Source: Achromobacter deleyi
Lineage (GTDB): Bacteria > Pseudomonadota > Gammaproteobacteria > Burkholderiales > Burkholderiaceae_B
Direction: 5' to 3'
Assembly: GCF_016127315.1 (NCBI RefSeq)
Contig: NZ_CP065997.1
Location: 2,790,001-2,854,000 of the forward strand
DNA: 64,000 bases
Below the pieces are notes generated by a model. It saw only the letters and a list, made by a program, of their open reading frames with translations. It was not told the origin of the DNA and did no database searches. The position numbers and the translations under genes were made by a program. Positions 16,392-24,766 of this stretch are shown piece after piece; position 1 is the first letter of the stretch, and every line of letters begins with the position of its first letter.

Positions 16392-17906
16392 ATGATGGAG
16401 ATGTTGAACAATCTCGCGTTCGGTTTCGAGCACGCGCTGACCCTGCAGAACCTGATGTACTGCGCGATCGGTTGCGTGGTTGGCACGCTGGTCGGCCTGC
16501 TGCCGGGCCTGGGCCCGCTGTCGACCATCAGCCTGCTGTTGCCGCTGACGTATTCCATTCCCACCGGCGGCGCGCTGATCATGCTCGCCGGCATCTACTA
16601 CGGCGCGCAGTACGGCGATAGCGTCAGCGCGATCACGATGAAGATCCCGCATGCGAGCAGTATCGTCGCCTGCATCGACGGGTATCAGATGAACCTGAAG
16701 GGCAAGACCGGCCTGGCCCTGTTCACCGCGGGCGTGTCGAGCTTCATCGGCGGCACCGTGGCGATCGTGGTGCTGTCGACGATGGCGCCGGCGCTGGGTG
16801 AAGTCGGCCTGCTGTTCGGCCCGGCCGACTACTGCGCGCTGATGCTGCTGGGCTTCTTCTGCGTCAGCTTCGTCAGCAGCGGCAGCCTGCTCAATGGCCT
16901 GGCCATGGCCATGATCGGCATCCTGCTGGGCGTGATCGGCACCGATGTCAACAGCGGCGTGGCGCGCTACACGATGGACCTGGCCTTCCTGCAGGACGGC
17001 GTGGGCCTCATCAGCATCGCGCTGGGCTGCTTCGGCATCGCCGAGATCGTCAAGAACCTGGACAACCGCAACACGCTGACGCCGTTCAACGGCAAGATCA
17101 AGCTGATCCCGACGTGGCCCGAGTTCAAGCGCATCATCCCCAGCGCGCTGCGCGGCAGCGTGGTGGGTTCGGTGCTGGGCATCCTGCCCGGCGGCGGCCC
17201 GACGATCGCGCAGTTCGCCGCCTACGCGGCCGACAAGCGCTTCAGCAAGTACCGCCACGAGATCGGCAACGGCGCCATCGAAGGCGTGGCGGGCCAGGCG
17301 GCGGCCGACGAAGCGGCCGCGCGCACCAGCTTCATCCCGCTGATGGCCATCGGCATCCCCGAAAACGCCGTCATGGCGCTGATGCTGGCCGCGTTCATCG
17401 TCAAGGGCATCCAGCCCGGTCCCAACATGATCGCCACCCACCCCGACCTGTTCTGGGGCCTGGTGGCCAGCATGTGGGTGGGCAACTGCTTCCTGCTGAT
17501 CCTGAACGTGCCGCTGGTGCGCTACTGGCTGTCGGTGTTCAAGATCCCGTACACGGTGCTGTTCCCGGCGATCCTGTTCTTCTGCTGCATCGGCACGTTC
17601 AGCATCAACAACAACCTGGACGACATCTACATCACGGCGATCTTCGGCCTGATCGGCTACCTCTTCCTGCGCCTGGGCATGGAAGCGGCGCCGCTGATGC
17701 TGGGCTTTATCCTCGGCCCGATGCTGGAAGAGAACTTCCGCCGCGCCATGCTGCTCAGCCGCGGCGAGTTCGGCGTGTTCCTGACGCGGCCGATCAGCGG
17801 CACGCTGCTGGCGCTGATCGGCGCGGCGGTGGTGTGGCAGCTGGTGTCGTTCCTGCGCAAGGCGCGCAAGGCGCCGGCGCTGGAACAGGCGCCGGTCGAG
17901 CCCTGA
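16392..17906 (+). CDS. tctA: TctA-family large permease subunit
   Basis: 504 aa, usual length. Contains the conserved N-terminal GCVVGTLVGLLPGLGPLSTISLLLPLT, YYGAQYGDSVSAITMKIPHASSIVACIDGY, and the central repeat RGSVVGSVLGILPGGGPTIAQFAAYAADKR, plus about ten other hydrophobic helices. This is the sodium- or proton-coupled channel component of TTT uptake systems for carboxylates. It is co-transcribed with tctB. The Bug receptor at 6217 is the only receptor candidate in the window, but pairing is not demonstrated. Confidence 0.93.
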   Translation: MMEMLNNLAFGFEHALTLQNLMYCAIGCVVGTLVGLLPGLGPLSTISLLLPLTYSIPTGGALIMLAGIYYGAQYGDSVSAITMKIPHASSIVACIDGYQMNLKGKTGLALFTAGVSSFIGGTVAIVVLSTMAPALGEVGLLFGPADYCALMLLGFFCVSFVSSGSLLNGLAMAMIGILLGVIGTDVNSGVARYTMDLAFLQDGVGLISIALGCFGIAEIVKNLDNRNTLTPFNGKIKLIPTWPEFKRIIPSALRGSVVGSVLGILPGGGPTIAQFAAYAADKRFSKYRHEIGNGAIEGVAGQAAADEAAARTSFIPLMAIGIPENAVMALMLAAFIVKGIQPGPNMIATHPDLFWGLVASMWVGNCFLLILNVPLVRYWLSVFKIPYTVLFPAILFFCCIGTFSINNNLDDIYITAIFGLIGYLFLRLGMEAAPLMLGFILGPMLEENFRRAMLLSRGEFGVFLTRPISGTLLALIGAAVVWQLVSFLRKARKAPALEQAPVEP

Positions 17907-17955
17907 CGCGGCCGGGATTGGGCCTGCGCGACGTTTCCTCTCGCGCGGACAGGCC

Positions 17956-19158
17956 CTAGCCCCTGCCAGTGATGCGGGCGGCGGCCTCGGCCGATTGTTG
18001 GACGGCCCGGTCGCCGCGAGCGCGCAGATCCGCTTCATAGTCTTGCAAGGCCTGCCCCCGCGGCAGGCCTTTGCACACCTGGGCCAGCCGCGTCGCCAGC
18101 GACTGCGCGTCCGCCAGGGCGGTGTTGGCGCCCAGGCCACCCGCCGGGCTCATCGCATGCACCGCGTCACCCAGGAAAGCCAGGCCGGCTTGCGACCATT
18201 GCGGCAGGGGCGGCGCCTGGTAGACGGTCTTGAGCGCGATGCCGCGCGGGTCGCTGGCCGCCACCATCGCCGCCAGCGCGGGATGCACCGGCGCCAGCAG
18301 GCGTTGCGCGGCCTGCTGCCAGCGCGCGCCCGTCGCGGTGTCGTCCTGCCGGTTCGCGTGGGTGGCAGCGTCCGCGTCATCCGCGCCCAGCACCGCGCGA
18401 CGCTCGCCGATGATGGCCCAGTATTGGTAGCCGGGCACCGCCGTCAGCGTGCATCCCGGCGCGAGGCGCTGCGCCAGCGCCGGCAGCGCCGCCAGCTGCA
18501 TGGCGTCCAGCACCAGCGCGTAGCCGGCGCCGAACACCACGCCGGCGCCGTCGCGCAGGTCCGCCGGCAGGCCGTCGGGCGCCAGGCTGCCGGCCGGCGC
18601 CATGCCGAAGATCGTCACCGTGCCGGTGTCCGCGGGCACGGCGTGCGGCAGGTGCTGGCGCCGCAGCGCCGAATGCACGCCGTCGGCGGCCACCACCAGC
18701 GTGCCAGGCCGGGCGCGGATGCCCTCCAGGCGCGGGCCGCCGGCATCCATGCCGGCGCAGCCGTGGCCGAAATGCACGTGCCCCTCCAGGCCGGCCAGCA
18801 GGATCTCGCGCAGCGTCTGCCGGTGGGCCGAGCGGTCGGGCGCGGTGTCGGCATCCTCCAGGCGCCAGGTGGCCGAGGCGCGTTGCGGCAGCGGCCGCAG
18901 CCGCGCGTCGAGCAGGGCGCCCGGGCGGTCGTGGGTCGAGCAGCTGTGCTGGAACAGGGCGTACAGATCCGGCCGCAGGCAGTGCGCCAGCGCCGCCTGG
19001 CCGGTGGCGTCGATGCGCAGGCGGTAGCCCTGCACGCGGCTGTCGGTGCGCGCGTCGCGCTCGTAGACGTCGAAGTCGATGCCGGCGCGCGCCAGCCCCT
19101 GCGCCAGGCACAGGCCGCCCAGGCCGGCGCCGATGATGGAAACGTGGAGATTCTGCAT
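17956..19158 (-). CDS. FAD-dependent monooxygenase (PHBH superfamily)
   Basis: 400 aa from ATG 19158. The N-terminus VSIIGAGLGGLCLAQGLARAG is the FAD Rossmann motif, followed by VYERD; the second FAD motif is FLGDAVHAMSPAGGLGANTALADAQSLA. The central region carries the DG element (VVAADGVHSALRRQ). This layout is that of group A flavoprotein hydroxylases acting on aromatic or polyketide-like compounds with NAD(P)H. It is divergent from an AraC regulator, which probably senses the substrate. Substrate not assignable. Confidence 0.85.
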   Translation of the reverse strand: MQNLHVSIIGAGLGGLCLAQGLARAGIDFDVYERDARTDSRVQGYRLRIDATGQAALAHCLRPDLYALFQHSCSTHDRPGALLDARLRPLPQRASATWRLEDADTAPDRSAHRQTLREILLAGLEGHVHFGHGCAGMDAGGPRLEGIRARPGTLVVAADGVHSALRRQHLPHAVPADTGTVTIFGMAPAGSLAPDGLPADLRDGAGVVFGAGYALVLDAMQLAALPALAQRLAPGCTLTAVPGYQYWAIIGERRAVLGADDADAATHANRQDDTATGARWQQAAQRLLAPVHPALAAMVAASDPRGIALKTVYQAPPLPQWSQAGLAFLGDAVHAMSPAGGLGANTALADAQSLATRLAQVCKGLPRGQALQDYEADLRARGDRAVQQSAEAAARITGRG

Positions 19159-19227
19159 AATGTCCTCGAAGCAAGCCGGCGTCGCCGGCACCCCCACAGC
19201 TTGCGTGCAAGCGCGCCCGCGCCGGTA

Positions 19228-20085
19228 ATGCCGTCGCGCCAACAAATCATGCGAACCCGCCAGACTCTATCGCCCGCGCCCGATTACAGCGAATTGCTCG
19301 ACGGCCCGGCCGTGTGCGTGTTCCATGGCGCCGACGCGCCGGGCAGCGAATTCCGACTGGGCTCGCGCGAATACGATTGGCACGCGCATGCCCGCGGGCA
19401 GCTGTTCGGGGTGGACAGCGGCGCGATGCGGGTGCGCACCGAGGCCGGCTCGTGGCTGCTGCCGCCGCGGCGCGCGGGCTGGATCCCGCCGGGGCTGCGG
19501 CATCGGGTCAGCGTGGCGGGCGCCGCCAGCGGCTGGGTGGCGCTGGTGCATCCGCAGGCCGCCGCGGCCTTGCCGGCGGCGCCCTGCGTGCTGGGGGTGG
19601 ACGGGGTGTTGCGCGCTATGGTGCTGCGCGCGGCCGATTGGCCCGACAAGCTGGCGCTGGACCCGGCTCGCGCGCGCTTCGCGGCCGTGCTGCTCGACGA
19701 GATCGAGGCCGCGCCGCGCGAACGCCTGCACCTGCCGTGGCCGCGCGACCGGCGCCTGGCGCGGCTGGCGCAGGCGCTGGCCGACGATCCGGCCGACAAC
19801 CGGCCGCTGCAAGCGCTGGCCGCGCATGCCGGCCTGGCGCCGCGCACCGCGCAGCGCCTGTTCCGCGACGAGACCGGTTTGGGGTTCGCGCAGTGGCGCC
19901 AGCAACTGCGCCTGATCCATGCGCTGGAACGCCTGAGCGCGGGCCAGCCGGTGGCGCAGGTGGCCGACGCGCTGGGCTACGCCACGCCGGGTAATTTCAT
20001 CGCCATGTTCAAGCGCGCCTTCGGCATGACGCCGGGGCGCTATCTGCGCACGCCGCTGGGCGAGGGCGAGGCGGCCGTCGCCTGA
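19228..20085 (+). CDS. AraC-family regulator with N-terminal cupin
   Basis: 285 aa from ATG 19228, or 278 aa from ATG 19249; neither has a good ribosome site. The cupin part has YDWHAHARGQLFGVDSGAMRVRTEAGSWLLPP; the C-terminal DNA-binding part includes LQALAAHAGLAPRTAQRLFRDETGLGFAQWRQQ and VADALGYATPGNFIAMFKRAFGMTPGRYL. The organisation matches small NimR/YeaM-like regulators that control one divergent gene. A paralogue of the same type lies at 52227. The partner here is the FAD monooxygenase. Confidence 0.83.
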   Translation: MPSRQQIMRTRQTLSPAPDYSELLDGPAVCVFHGADAPGSEFRLGSREYDWHAHARGQLFGVDSGAMRVRTEAGSWLLPPRRAGWIPPGLRHRVSVAGAASGWVALVHPQAAAALPAAPCVLGVDGVLRAMVLRAADWPDKLALDPARARFAAVLLDEIEAAPRERLHLPWPRDRRLARLAQALADDPADNRPLQALAAHAGLAPRTAQRLFRDETGLGFAQWRQQLRLIHALERLSAGQPVAQVADALGYATPGNFIAMFKRAFGMTPGRYLRTPLGEGEAAVA

Positions 20086-20091
20086 TCCGGG

Positions 20092-20112
20092 CCGGGACGC
20101 GCGGCGTCCCGG
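20092..20112. terminator. Hairpin between convergent genes
   Basis: CCGGGACGC (20092-20100) pairs perfectly with GCGTCCCGG (20104-20112) around a 3-base loop. It lies just after the AraC stop and before the 3' end of the convergent tarD-like gene. There is no U-run, so termination efficiency is uncertain. Confidence 0.45.
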
Positions 20113-20173
20113 TTGCTGGCTTCCGCCAGGGCCTGCGCGAGGCGCCTGTCGGCGTGAACCGGCCCTGCTCGCC

Positions 20174-21340
20174 TTACTCCGCCAGCTTGCGCATCTCGGC
20201 GATCAGGTCGGCCTTGCCCTCGAAGCCGATGCCGGGCAGTTCGGGCAGGGTGACGTAGCCGTTGTCGACCCGCACGCCATCGGGAAAGCCGCCGTAGGGC
20301 TGGAACAGGTCCGGATAGGATTCATTGCCGCCCAGGCCCAGGCCGGCGGCGATGTTCAGCGACATCTGGTGGCCGCCGTGCGGGATGCAGCGGCTGGCCG
20401 ACCAGCCGTGCTGGCGCAGCATGTCGAGCGTGCGCAGGTATTCCACCAGGCCATAGCTCAGGGCGCAGTCGAATTGCAACCAGTCGCGGTCCGGGCGCAT
20501 GCCGCCGTAGCGGATCAGGTTGCGCGCGTCCTGCATCGAGAACAGGTTCTCGCCGGTCGCCATCGGCTTGTCGTAGTAGTTGCGCAGCGTGGCCTGCAGT
20601 TCGAAGTCGAGCGGATCGCCGGCTTCCTCATACCAGAACAGGTCGTACTGCGACAGCGCCTTGGCGTAGCGGATCGCGGTGTCCAGGTCGAAGCGGCCGT
20701 TGGCGTCGACCGCCAGCTTCTTGCCGTCGCCCAGCACGCCGAGGATGGCATCGATGCGGCGCAGGTCTTCGTCCAGCGAGGCGCCGCCGATCTTCTTCTT
20801 GACCACCGTGTAGCCGCGGTCGACGTAGCCGCGCATTTCGTCCTTGAGCTTGCCCAGGTCCTGCCCCGGGTAGTAGTAGCCGCCCGCCGCATAGACGAAC
20901 ACGCGGCGCTCGGGGCGGCCGTTGCCGTAGCGCTCGGCCAGCAGCTGGAACAGCGGCTTGCCGGCGATCTTGGCGACCGCGTCCCACACCGCCATGTCGA
21001 TGGTGCCGATGGCGACCGAGCGTTCGCCGTGGCCGCCGGGCTTCTCGTTGACGTACATCGCGTTCCAGACGCGGTGCGGGTCGAGGTTGTCGCCGCTGTC
21101 GTCGAGCAGGCTGGCGGGATCGGCCTCCAGCACGCGCGGGATGAAGCGTTCGCGCATCAGCATGCCCGCGCCGTAGCGGCCGTTGGAATTGAAGCCGTAG
21201 CCGATCACCCGCCGGCCGTCGCGCACCACGTCGGTCACCACCGCCACCAGGCTCAGCGTCATCTTGCTGAAATCGATGTAGGCGTTGCGGATCGGGGAAC
21301 TGATCGGAACGGTCTTCTCGCGGATTTCTACGATTTTCAT
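20174..21340 (-). CDS. tarD: D-tartrate dehydratase-like enolase-superfamily enzyme
   Basis: 388 aa. A mandelate racemase-type barrel. The metal ligands D212, E238 and E264 (LAVDANGRFD, FWYEEAGDP, MATGENLF), the catalytic lysine about 183 (VVKKKIGG) and histidine 321 (CIPHGGH), together with K100 in the capping domain, sit one or two positions from the residues I recall for Bradyrhizobium D-tartrate dehydratase (K102, K184, D213, E239, E265, H322). That supports dehydration of D-tartrate to oxaloacetate; a related acid sugar is the alternative. Divergent from a LysR gene with a perfect dyad between. Confidence 0.75.
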   Translation of the reverse strand: MKIVEIREKTVPISSPIRNAYIDFSKMTLSLVAVVTDVVRDGRRVIGYGFNSNGRYGAGMLMRERFIPRVLEADPASLLDDSGDNLDPHRVWNAMYVNEKPGGHGERSVAIGTIDMAVWDAVAKIAGKPLFQLLAERYGNGRPERRVFVYAAGGYYYPGQDLGKLKDEMRGYVDRGYTVVKKKIGGASLDEDLRRIDAILGVLGDGKKLAVDANGRFDLDTAIRYAKALSQYDLFWYEEAGDPLDFELQATLRNYYDKPMATGENLFSMQDARNLIRYGGMRPDRDWLQFDCALSYGLVEYLRTLDMLRQHGWSASRCIPHGGHQMSLNIAAGLGLGGNESYPDLFQPYGGFPDGVRVDNGYVTLPELPGIGFEGKADLIAEMRKLAE

Positions 21341-21426
21341 GTTGTCTCCTGGCCGGGGCGGGGATGGGAAAACCGTAGATTATTGGCTCCATGCGGCATT
21401 ATGATTCGCCATCAGGCACTACTTTA

Positions 21427-21441
21427 TTAACTTGAAGTTAA
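21427..21441. promoter_or_regulatory. LysR-type dyad between tarD-like and lysR genes
   Basis: TTAACTTGAAGTTAA is a perfect 7-1-7 palindrome that contains a T-N11-A core. It lies in the 168-bp gap, 86 bp from the tarD-like start and 68 bp from the preferred LysR start, in an AT-rich island. It is a good candidate for the LysR recognition site. Confidence 0.6.
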
Positions 21442-21508
21442 AAGTGCCGGCGGCTAATCCCCCTGGGGCGTGCCGCCGGCGGCGAGTCCCCAAGAGGCGT
21501 TTGCGGCG

Positions 21509-22399
21509 GTGAACAACGATCTGGCATCTTCCCTGGAGTTCTTCGTGCTGCTGGCGCGCCACCGCAACCTGTCGACGGTGGCGCGCCAGCTCGACCTGAC
21601 GCCGCCCGCGGCCACCAAGCGCCTGGCGCAGCTGGAGGCGCGGCTGGGCGTGCGGCTGGTGAACCGCACCACCCGCAGCATCAGCCTCACGCCCGAAGGC
21701 GAAACCTATCTGCACTACGCCACGCGCATCCTGGCCGACGTGCGCGAAATGGAAGAGGTGGTGTCGTCCAGCGGCTCGGTGCCCAAGGGCCTGCTGCGCA
21801 TCAACGCGACGCTCGGCTTCGGCCGCACGGCGATCGCGCCCATCGTGTCCGAATTCGCCGCGCAGCATCCGCAGGTCGAGGTGCAGCTGGACGTCACCGA
21901 CCGGCCCATCGACCTGGTGGAAAGCGGCGTGGACCTGGGCATCCGCTTTGGCGCCTTGCCCGACCAGCGCCTGGTCGCCCGGCGCGTGCTGTCGAACCGG
22001 CGCTTCCTGTGCGCGGCGCCGCGTTACCTGGCGCGGCACGGCACGCCCGCCAGCCTGGGCGACCTGGCCAGCCACCAGTGCATCATCCACCGGCAGAACG
22101 AGGACGCCTATGGCGTCTGGCGCTTCACGCGCGACGGCCGCGCCGAGACCGTGAAAGTGCATGGCGCGCTGTCCAGCAACGATGGCGACATCGTGCTGAA
22201 CTGGGCGCTGGACGGCCACGGCATCCTGGTGCGATCGGAGTGGGACCTGGCCAAGTACCTGGAGAGCGGGCGGCTGCGGGTGGTGCTGCCCGAGTTCATC
22301 CTGCCCTCGGCCGACCTGTTCGTGTACTACCCCAGCAAGCGCGACCTGTCGGCGCGCACGCGGGCATTCATCGACTTCCTGATGGCGCGCTTCGCGTAG
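21509..22399 (+). CDS. LysR-family regulator of the tarD-like gene
   Basis: 296 aa from GTG 21509; a GTG 13 codons earlier (21470) is possible. The N-terminal HTH reads FFVLLARHRNLSTVARQLDLTPPAATKRLAQLEARLGVRL. The effector domain (LRINATLGFGRTAIAPIVSEF ... VDLGIRFGALPDQRLVARRVL) resembles DsdC/PA-type regulators acting on a single divergent catabolic gene. The palindrome 21427-21441 and divergent placement suggest that it controls the tartrate dehydratase-like gene and itself. Confidence 0.85.
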   Translation: MNNDLASSLEFFVLLARHRNLSTVARQLDLTPPAATKRLAQLEARLGVRLVNRTTRSISLTPEGETYLHYATRILADVREMEEVVSSSGSVPKGLLRINATLGFGRTAIAPIVSEFAAQHPQVEVQLDVTDRPIDLVESGVDLGIRFGALPDQRLVARRVLSNRRFLCAAPRYLARHGTPASLGDLASHQCIIHRQNEDAYGVWRFTRDGRAETVKVHGALSSNDGDIVLNWALDGHGILVRSEWDLAKYLESGRLRVVLPEFILPSADLFVYYPSKRDLSARTRAFIDFLMARFA

Positions 22400-22450
22400 G
22401 CCAGGCCGGGGCGCGGCGACACGCCGGTCGGCGGTATGCGCGGCCGGACG

Positions 22451-22903
22451 CTAGCCGAACCGGTAGGCCAGCACTTCGTCGCCGGCCGGATCGATCTCGC
22501 CCGTGGGCACCCAGCCCAGGCGCCGGTAGAAGCCATGCGAGCGCACGCCCGGATCGGCCGCGCAACTCAGGAACAGGCGTTCGTGGCCCAGCGCGCGCAG
22601 CATCCGCATGACCTGGTCGAGCAATGCGCGGCCGATGCCGCGGCCCTCGTAGGCCGGCAGCAGGGCCAGCACCATGATCTCGCCGCTGTCGCGATCGCCG
22701 AAGCAGTAGCCGGCTAGCTCGCCGTCCGCCAGCGCCACCACGCCGGGCAGCGCGCCGTCGCGGATGCCGTCGCTCCAGCTTTCGCGCGTGATGCCCAGGG
22801 CGCGCAGGTCCTCGGCCGAGAAGGCGTTTTCGCGGGTGCGGCCGCGCAGGTCGATGCAGGCGGCGGCGTCGTCGGGATGGGCTGGGCGGTAATGCAGGTT
22901 CAT
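22451..22903 (-). CDS. GNAT-family N-acetyltransferase
   Basis: 150 aa from ATG 22903. It opens LHYRPAHPDDAAACIDLRGRTRENAF and has the acetyl-CoA binding loop LLPAYEGRGIGRALLDQVM, followed by LFLSCAADPGVRSHGFYRRLGW. Substrate unknown. No clear ribosome site is visible ahead of the start. It is convergent with the LysR gene and lies downstream of the DOPA dioxygenase gene on the same strand, 67 bp away. Confidence 0.85.
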   Translation of the reverse strand: MNLHYRPAHPDDAAACIDLRGRTRENAFSAEDLRALGITRESWSDGIRDGALPGVVALADGELAGYCFGDRDSGEIMVLALLPAYEGRGIGRALLDQVMRMLRALGHERLFLSCAADPGVRSHGFYRRLGWVPTGEIDPAGDEVLAYRFG

Positions 22904-22970
22904 GTCGGGTGGGGTCAAACGGAAGCGGGCGCGCCCGGCGTGGCGCCGCGCGCCGGGCGCGGCACGGGGA

Positions 22971-23321
22971 TCAGCCGCCGAGCGCCGCCAGGTTCAGCGT
23001 GTGGCTGTGGCCGATCCACACCGCGCAGTCGCGGTGGTCGCGCAGCGACTCGCCGGTGTTGGGGTGCAGGAACACGTCCAGCGCGCCATGGTTGAGCGTC
23101 AGCCAGGTGACCACGCGCGGCAGCGCGGCCGGCGCGAAGGCGAGCTGGTAGCTCCATTGCGGGTGCGGGCCGACCGGACGCTCATGGAAGCGGCCCATCT
23201 CGATGCTGTCGCCGAACGCGGCCAGCGCCTGTTCGCGCAAGGCCCAGGCCGCGTCGCGGCTGTCGGCGTTGAAGTAGACGTGGGCATGCCAGCTGCCGAC
23301 GATGGCGGGGTCCAGGATCAT
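22971..23321 (-). CDS. DOPA 4,5-dioxygenase-family protein
   Basis: 116 aa. The sequence SWHAHVYFNADSRDAAWALREQ near the start, the central GRFHERPVGPHPQWSYQLAF and LTLNHGALDVFLHPNTGESLRDHRDCAVWIG are the histidine-bearing blocks of the small DOPA dioxygenase family (fungal DodA-like and bacterial homologues). The histidines are expected iron ligands. Bacterial members have poorly known roles. Its ATG is 5 bp after the stop of the SUI1-type gene, so both are probably co-transcribed. Confidence 0.82.
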   Translation of the reverse strand: MILDPAIVGSWHAHVYFNADSRDAAWALREQALAAFGDSIEMGRFHERPVGPHPQWSYQLAFAPAALPRVVTWLTLNHGALDVFLHPNTGESLRDHRDCAVWIGHSHTLNLAALGG

Positions 23322-23326
23322 GATGG

Positions 23327-23686
23327 TCAACCTCCCGCGCGCTTGGCGCGATGGCCGAGTTTTTCGAGCGCGGCCAGGATGCGGTCGCAGTGGTCGCCCT
23401 GCACCTCGATGACGCCGTCCTTGACGGTGCCGCCCGAGCCGCAGGCAGTGCGCAGCTGCTTGCCCAGCGTCGCCAGCGCGTCGTCGTCCAGCGGCAGGCC
23501 CTTGACCACGGTGACGGCCTTGCCGCCGCGGCCCCTGGTTTCGCGCGACACGCGCACGCCGCCGGGGGCGGGCACGGGCCGTGACGCCGCCTTGCATTGG
23601 CAGTCGGCGAGCGGGCGCCGGCATTGCGGGCACATCCGGCCGCCGTCGGTGGAGTAGACGAGTCCGCCTGGGGAGCTGCTTTTCAT
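23327..23686 (-). CDS. yciH: SUI1/eIF1-family translation factor (YciH)
   Basis: 119 aa. An N-terminal CPQC...CQC cysteine cluster (about residues 19-31) could bind zinc. The C-terminal SUI1 fold has the conserved RGRGGKAVTVVKGLPLDDDALATLGKQLRTACGSGGTVKDGVIEVQGDH (given here as adjoining blocks 52-64, 65-88 and 89-100), with the hallmark GSGGTVKDG. Bacterial YciH can inhibit aberrant initiation under stress in E. coli. It overlaps nothing but is 5 bp from the dioxygenase start. Confidence 0.9.
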   Translation of the reverse strand: MKSSSPGGLVYSTDGGRMCPQCRRPLADCQCKAASRPVPAPGGVRVSRETRGRGGKAVTVVKGLPLDDDALATLGKQLRTACGSGGTVKDGVIEVQGDHCDRILAALEKLGHRAKRAGG

Positions 23687-23761
23687 GGGGTATTGCGTGA
23701 TGTTGCGGTTCAGGCAGTCATTATGCCGGAGCGGCCGCCGCGCCCCTTGCGTTGTGGGGGT

Positions 23762-24664
23762 TCATTCGTCGAAGCCGCGCGGCCCCAGCGTTTCCACCAG
23801 GTAATCGATGAACGACTTGATGCGCGATGAGATCGCGGTGTTGCGGTAATAGACCGCGTTGACCGGCTGGCGCACGTCCAGCGTCTGGCGCGGGAACAGC
23901 TGGCGCAGGGCGCCGGACTGGCGGTCGGCGCGCGTCATGAAGTCGGAAAGGCAGACGATGCCGGCGTCGTTCAGCGCCAGTTGCCGCAGCGTCTCGCCGC
24001 TGAACGAGCGGATCGCCGGCTGGATGTGCAGCGGCTGGCCGTCGGCGTCCTCCAGCGGCCATTCGTTCAGCGACTCCAGTTGCGAGAAGCCCAGCAGGCT
24101 GTGCTCGGCCAGGTCGGCGACGCGCTTGGGCGTGCCGCGTGCCGCCAGGTAGCCCGGGCTGGCCAGCACGCGCACGCGGCTGCGGCCGATGGGCACGGCG
24201 TGCAGCGACGAGTCCTTCAGGCTGCCGATGCGCAGCGCCAGGTCGGTGCGGCGTTCCAGCAGATCGATGTTGCCCTCGTTGCTGTTCAGTTCCAGCTCGA
24301 CCTTGGGATAGCGCTTGCGGTAGCCCGGCACCAGCGGCACGATCACGTGCAGCATGAACGGCGAGGCGGCGTCGACCCGCAGGCGCCCGGCCGGCTGGTT
24401 GCGGCGCGCGTGCATCAGTTCCTCGGTCTCTTCGACCGCGGCGATGATCTTGCGGGCCTGCTCCAGGTAGGCGCGGCCTTCCTCGGTCAGCTCCAGCCGC
24501 CGGGTGGTGCGGCGCATCAGCGTGGTCTGCAGCTTTTCCTCCAGCCGCGTCATGGTGCGGCTGGTGGCGGAGATGGTCTGCTGCAGCGTATCGGCGGCGG
24601 CGGTGATCGAGCCGCTGTCCACGATGGCGATAAAGACCTGCATTTCGTCGAGTGTCGTCTTCAT
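23762..24664 (-). CDS. LysR-family regulator divergent from dkgB (YafC-like)
   Basis: 300 aa. HTH segment FIAIVDSGSITAAADTLQQTISATSRTMTRLEEKL, then a PBP-like effector domain (LRVDAASPFMLHVIVPLVPGYRKRYPKVELEL, TDLALRIGSLKDSSLHAVPIGRSRVRV). In E. coli the LysR gene yafC is also next to dkgB, which supports a conserved regulator-target pair. A TTTGA-N7-TCAAA repeat abuts the start codon (24666-24682), so autorepression is plausible. Confidence 0.85.
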   Translation of the reverse strand: MKTTLDEMQVFIAIVDSGSITAAADTLQQTISATSRTMTRLEEKLQTTLMRRTTRRLELTEEGRAYLEQARKIIAAVEETEELMHARRNQPAGRLRVDAASPFMLHVIVPLVPGYRKRYPKVELELNSNEGNIDLLERRTDLALRIGSLKDSSLHAVPIGRSRVRVLASPGYLAARGTPKRVADLAEHSLLGFSQLESLNEWPLEDADGQPLHIQPAIRSFSGETLRQLALNDAGIVCLSDFMTRADRQSGALRQLFPRQTLDVRQPVNAVYYRNTAISSRIKSFIDYLVETLGPRGFDE

Positions 24665-24665
24665 A

Positions 24666-24682
24666 TTTGACGTTATATCAAA
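24666..24682. promoter_or_regulatory. Inverted repeat, candidate LysR operator
   Basis: TTTGA and TCAAA half-sites flank a 7-bp AT-rich centre. The repeat begins one base from the LysR start codon and 84 bp before dkgB. Confidence 0.5.
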
Positions 24683-24766
24683 AGTATTTCGCCAATACAG
24701 GGCTTATTCCGCAAGGATCGGGCGGGCACACTGGGTGCATTCCAACAACTTACCCAGGAGTTTCAC

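Noticed and set aside
15750..18140. A long minus-strand frame across tctBA (about 796 codons)
   Set aside because: The product is a His/Gln/Arg/Asp-rich shadow; tctB and tctA on the plus strand have complete family signatures.
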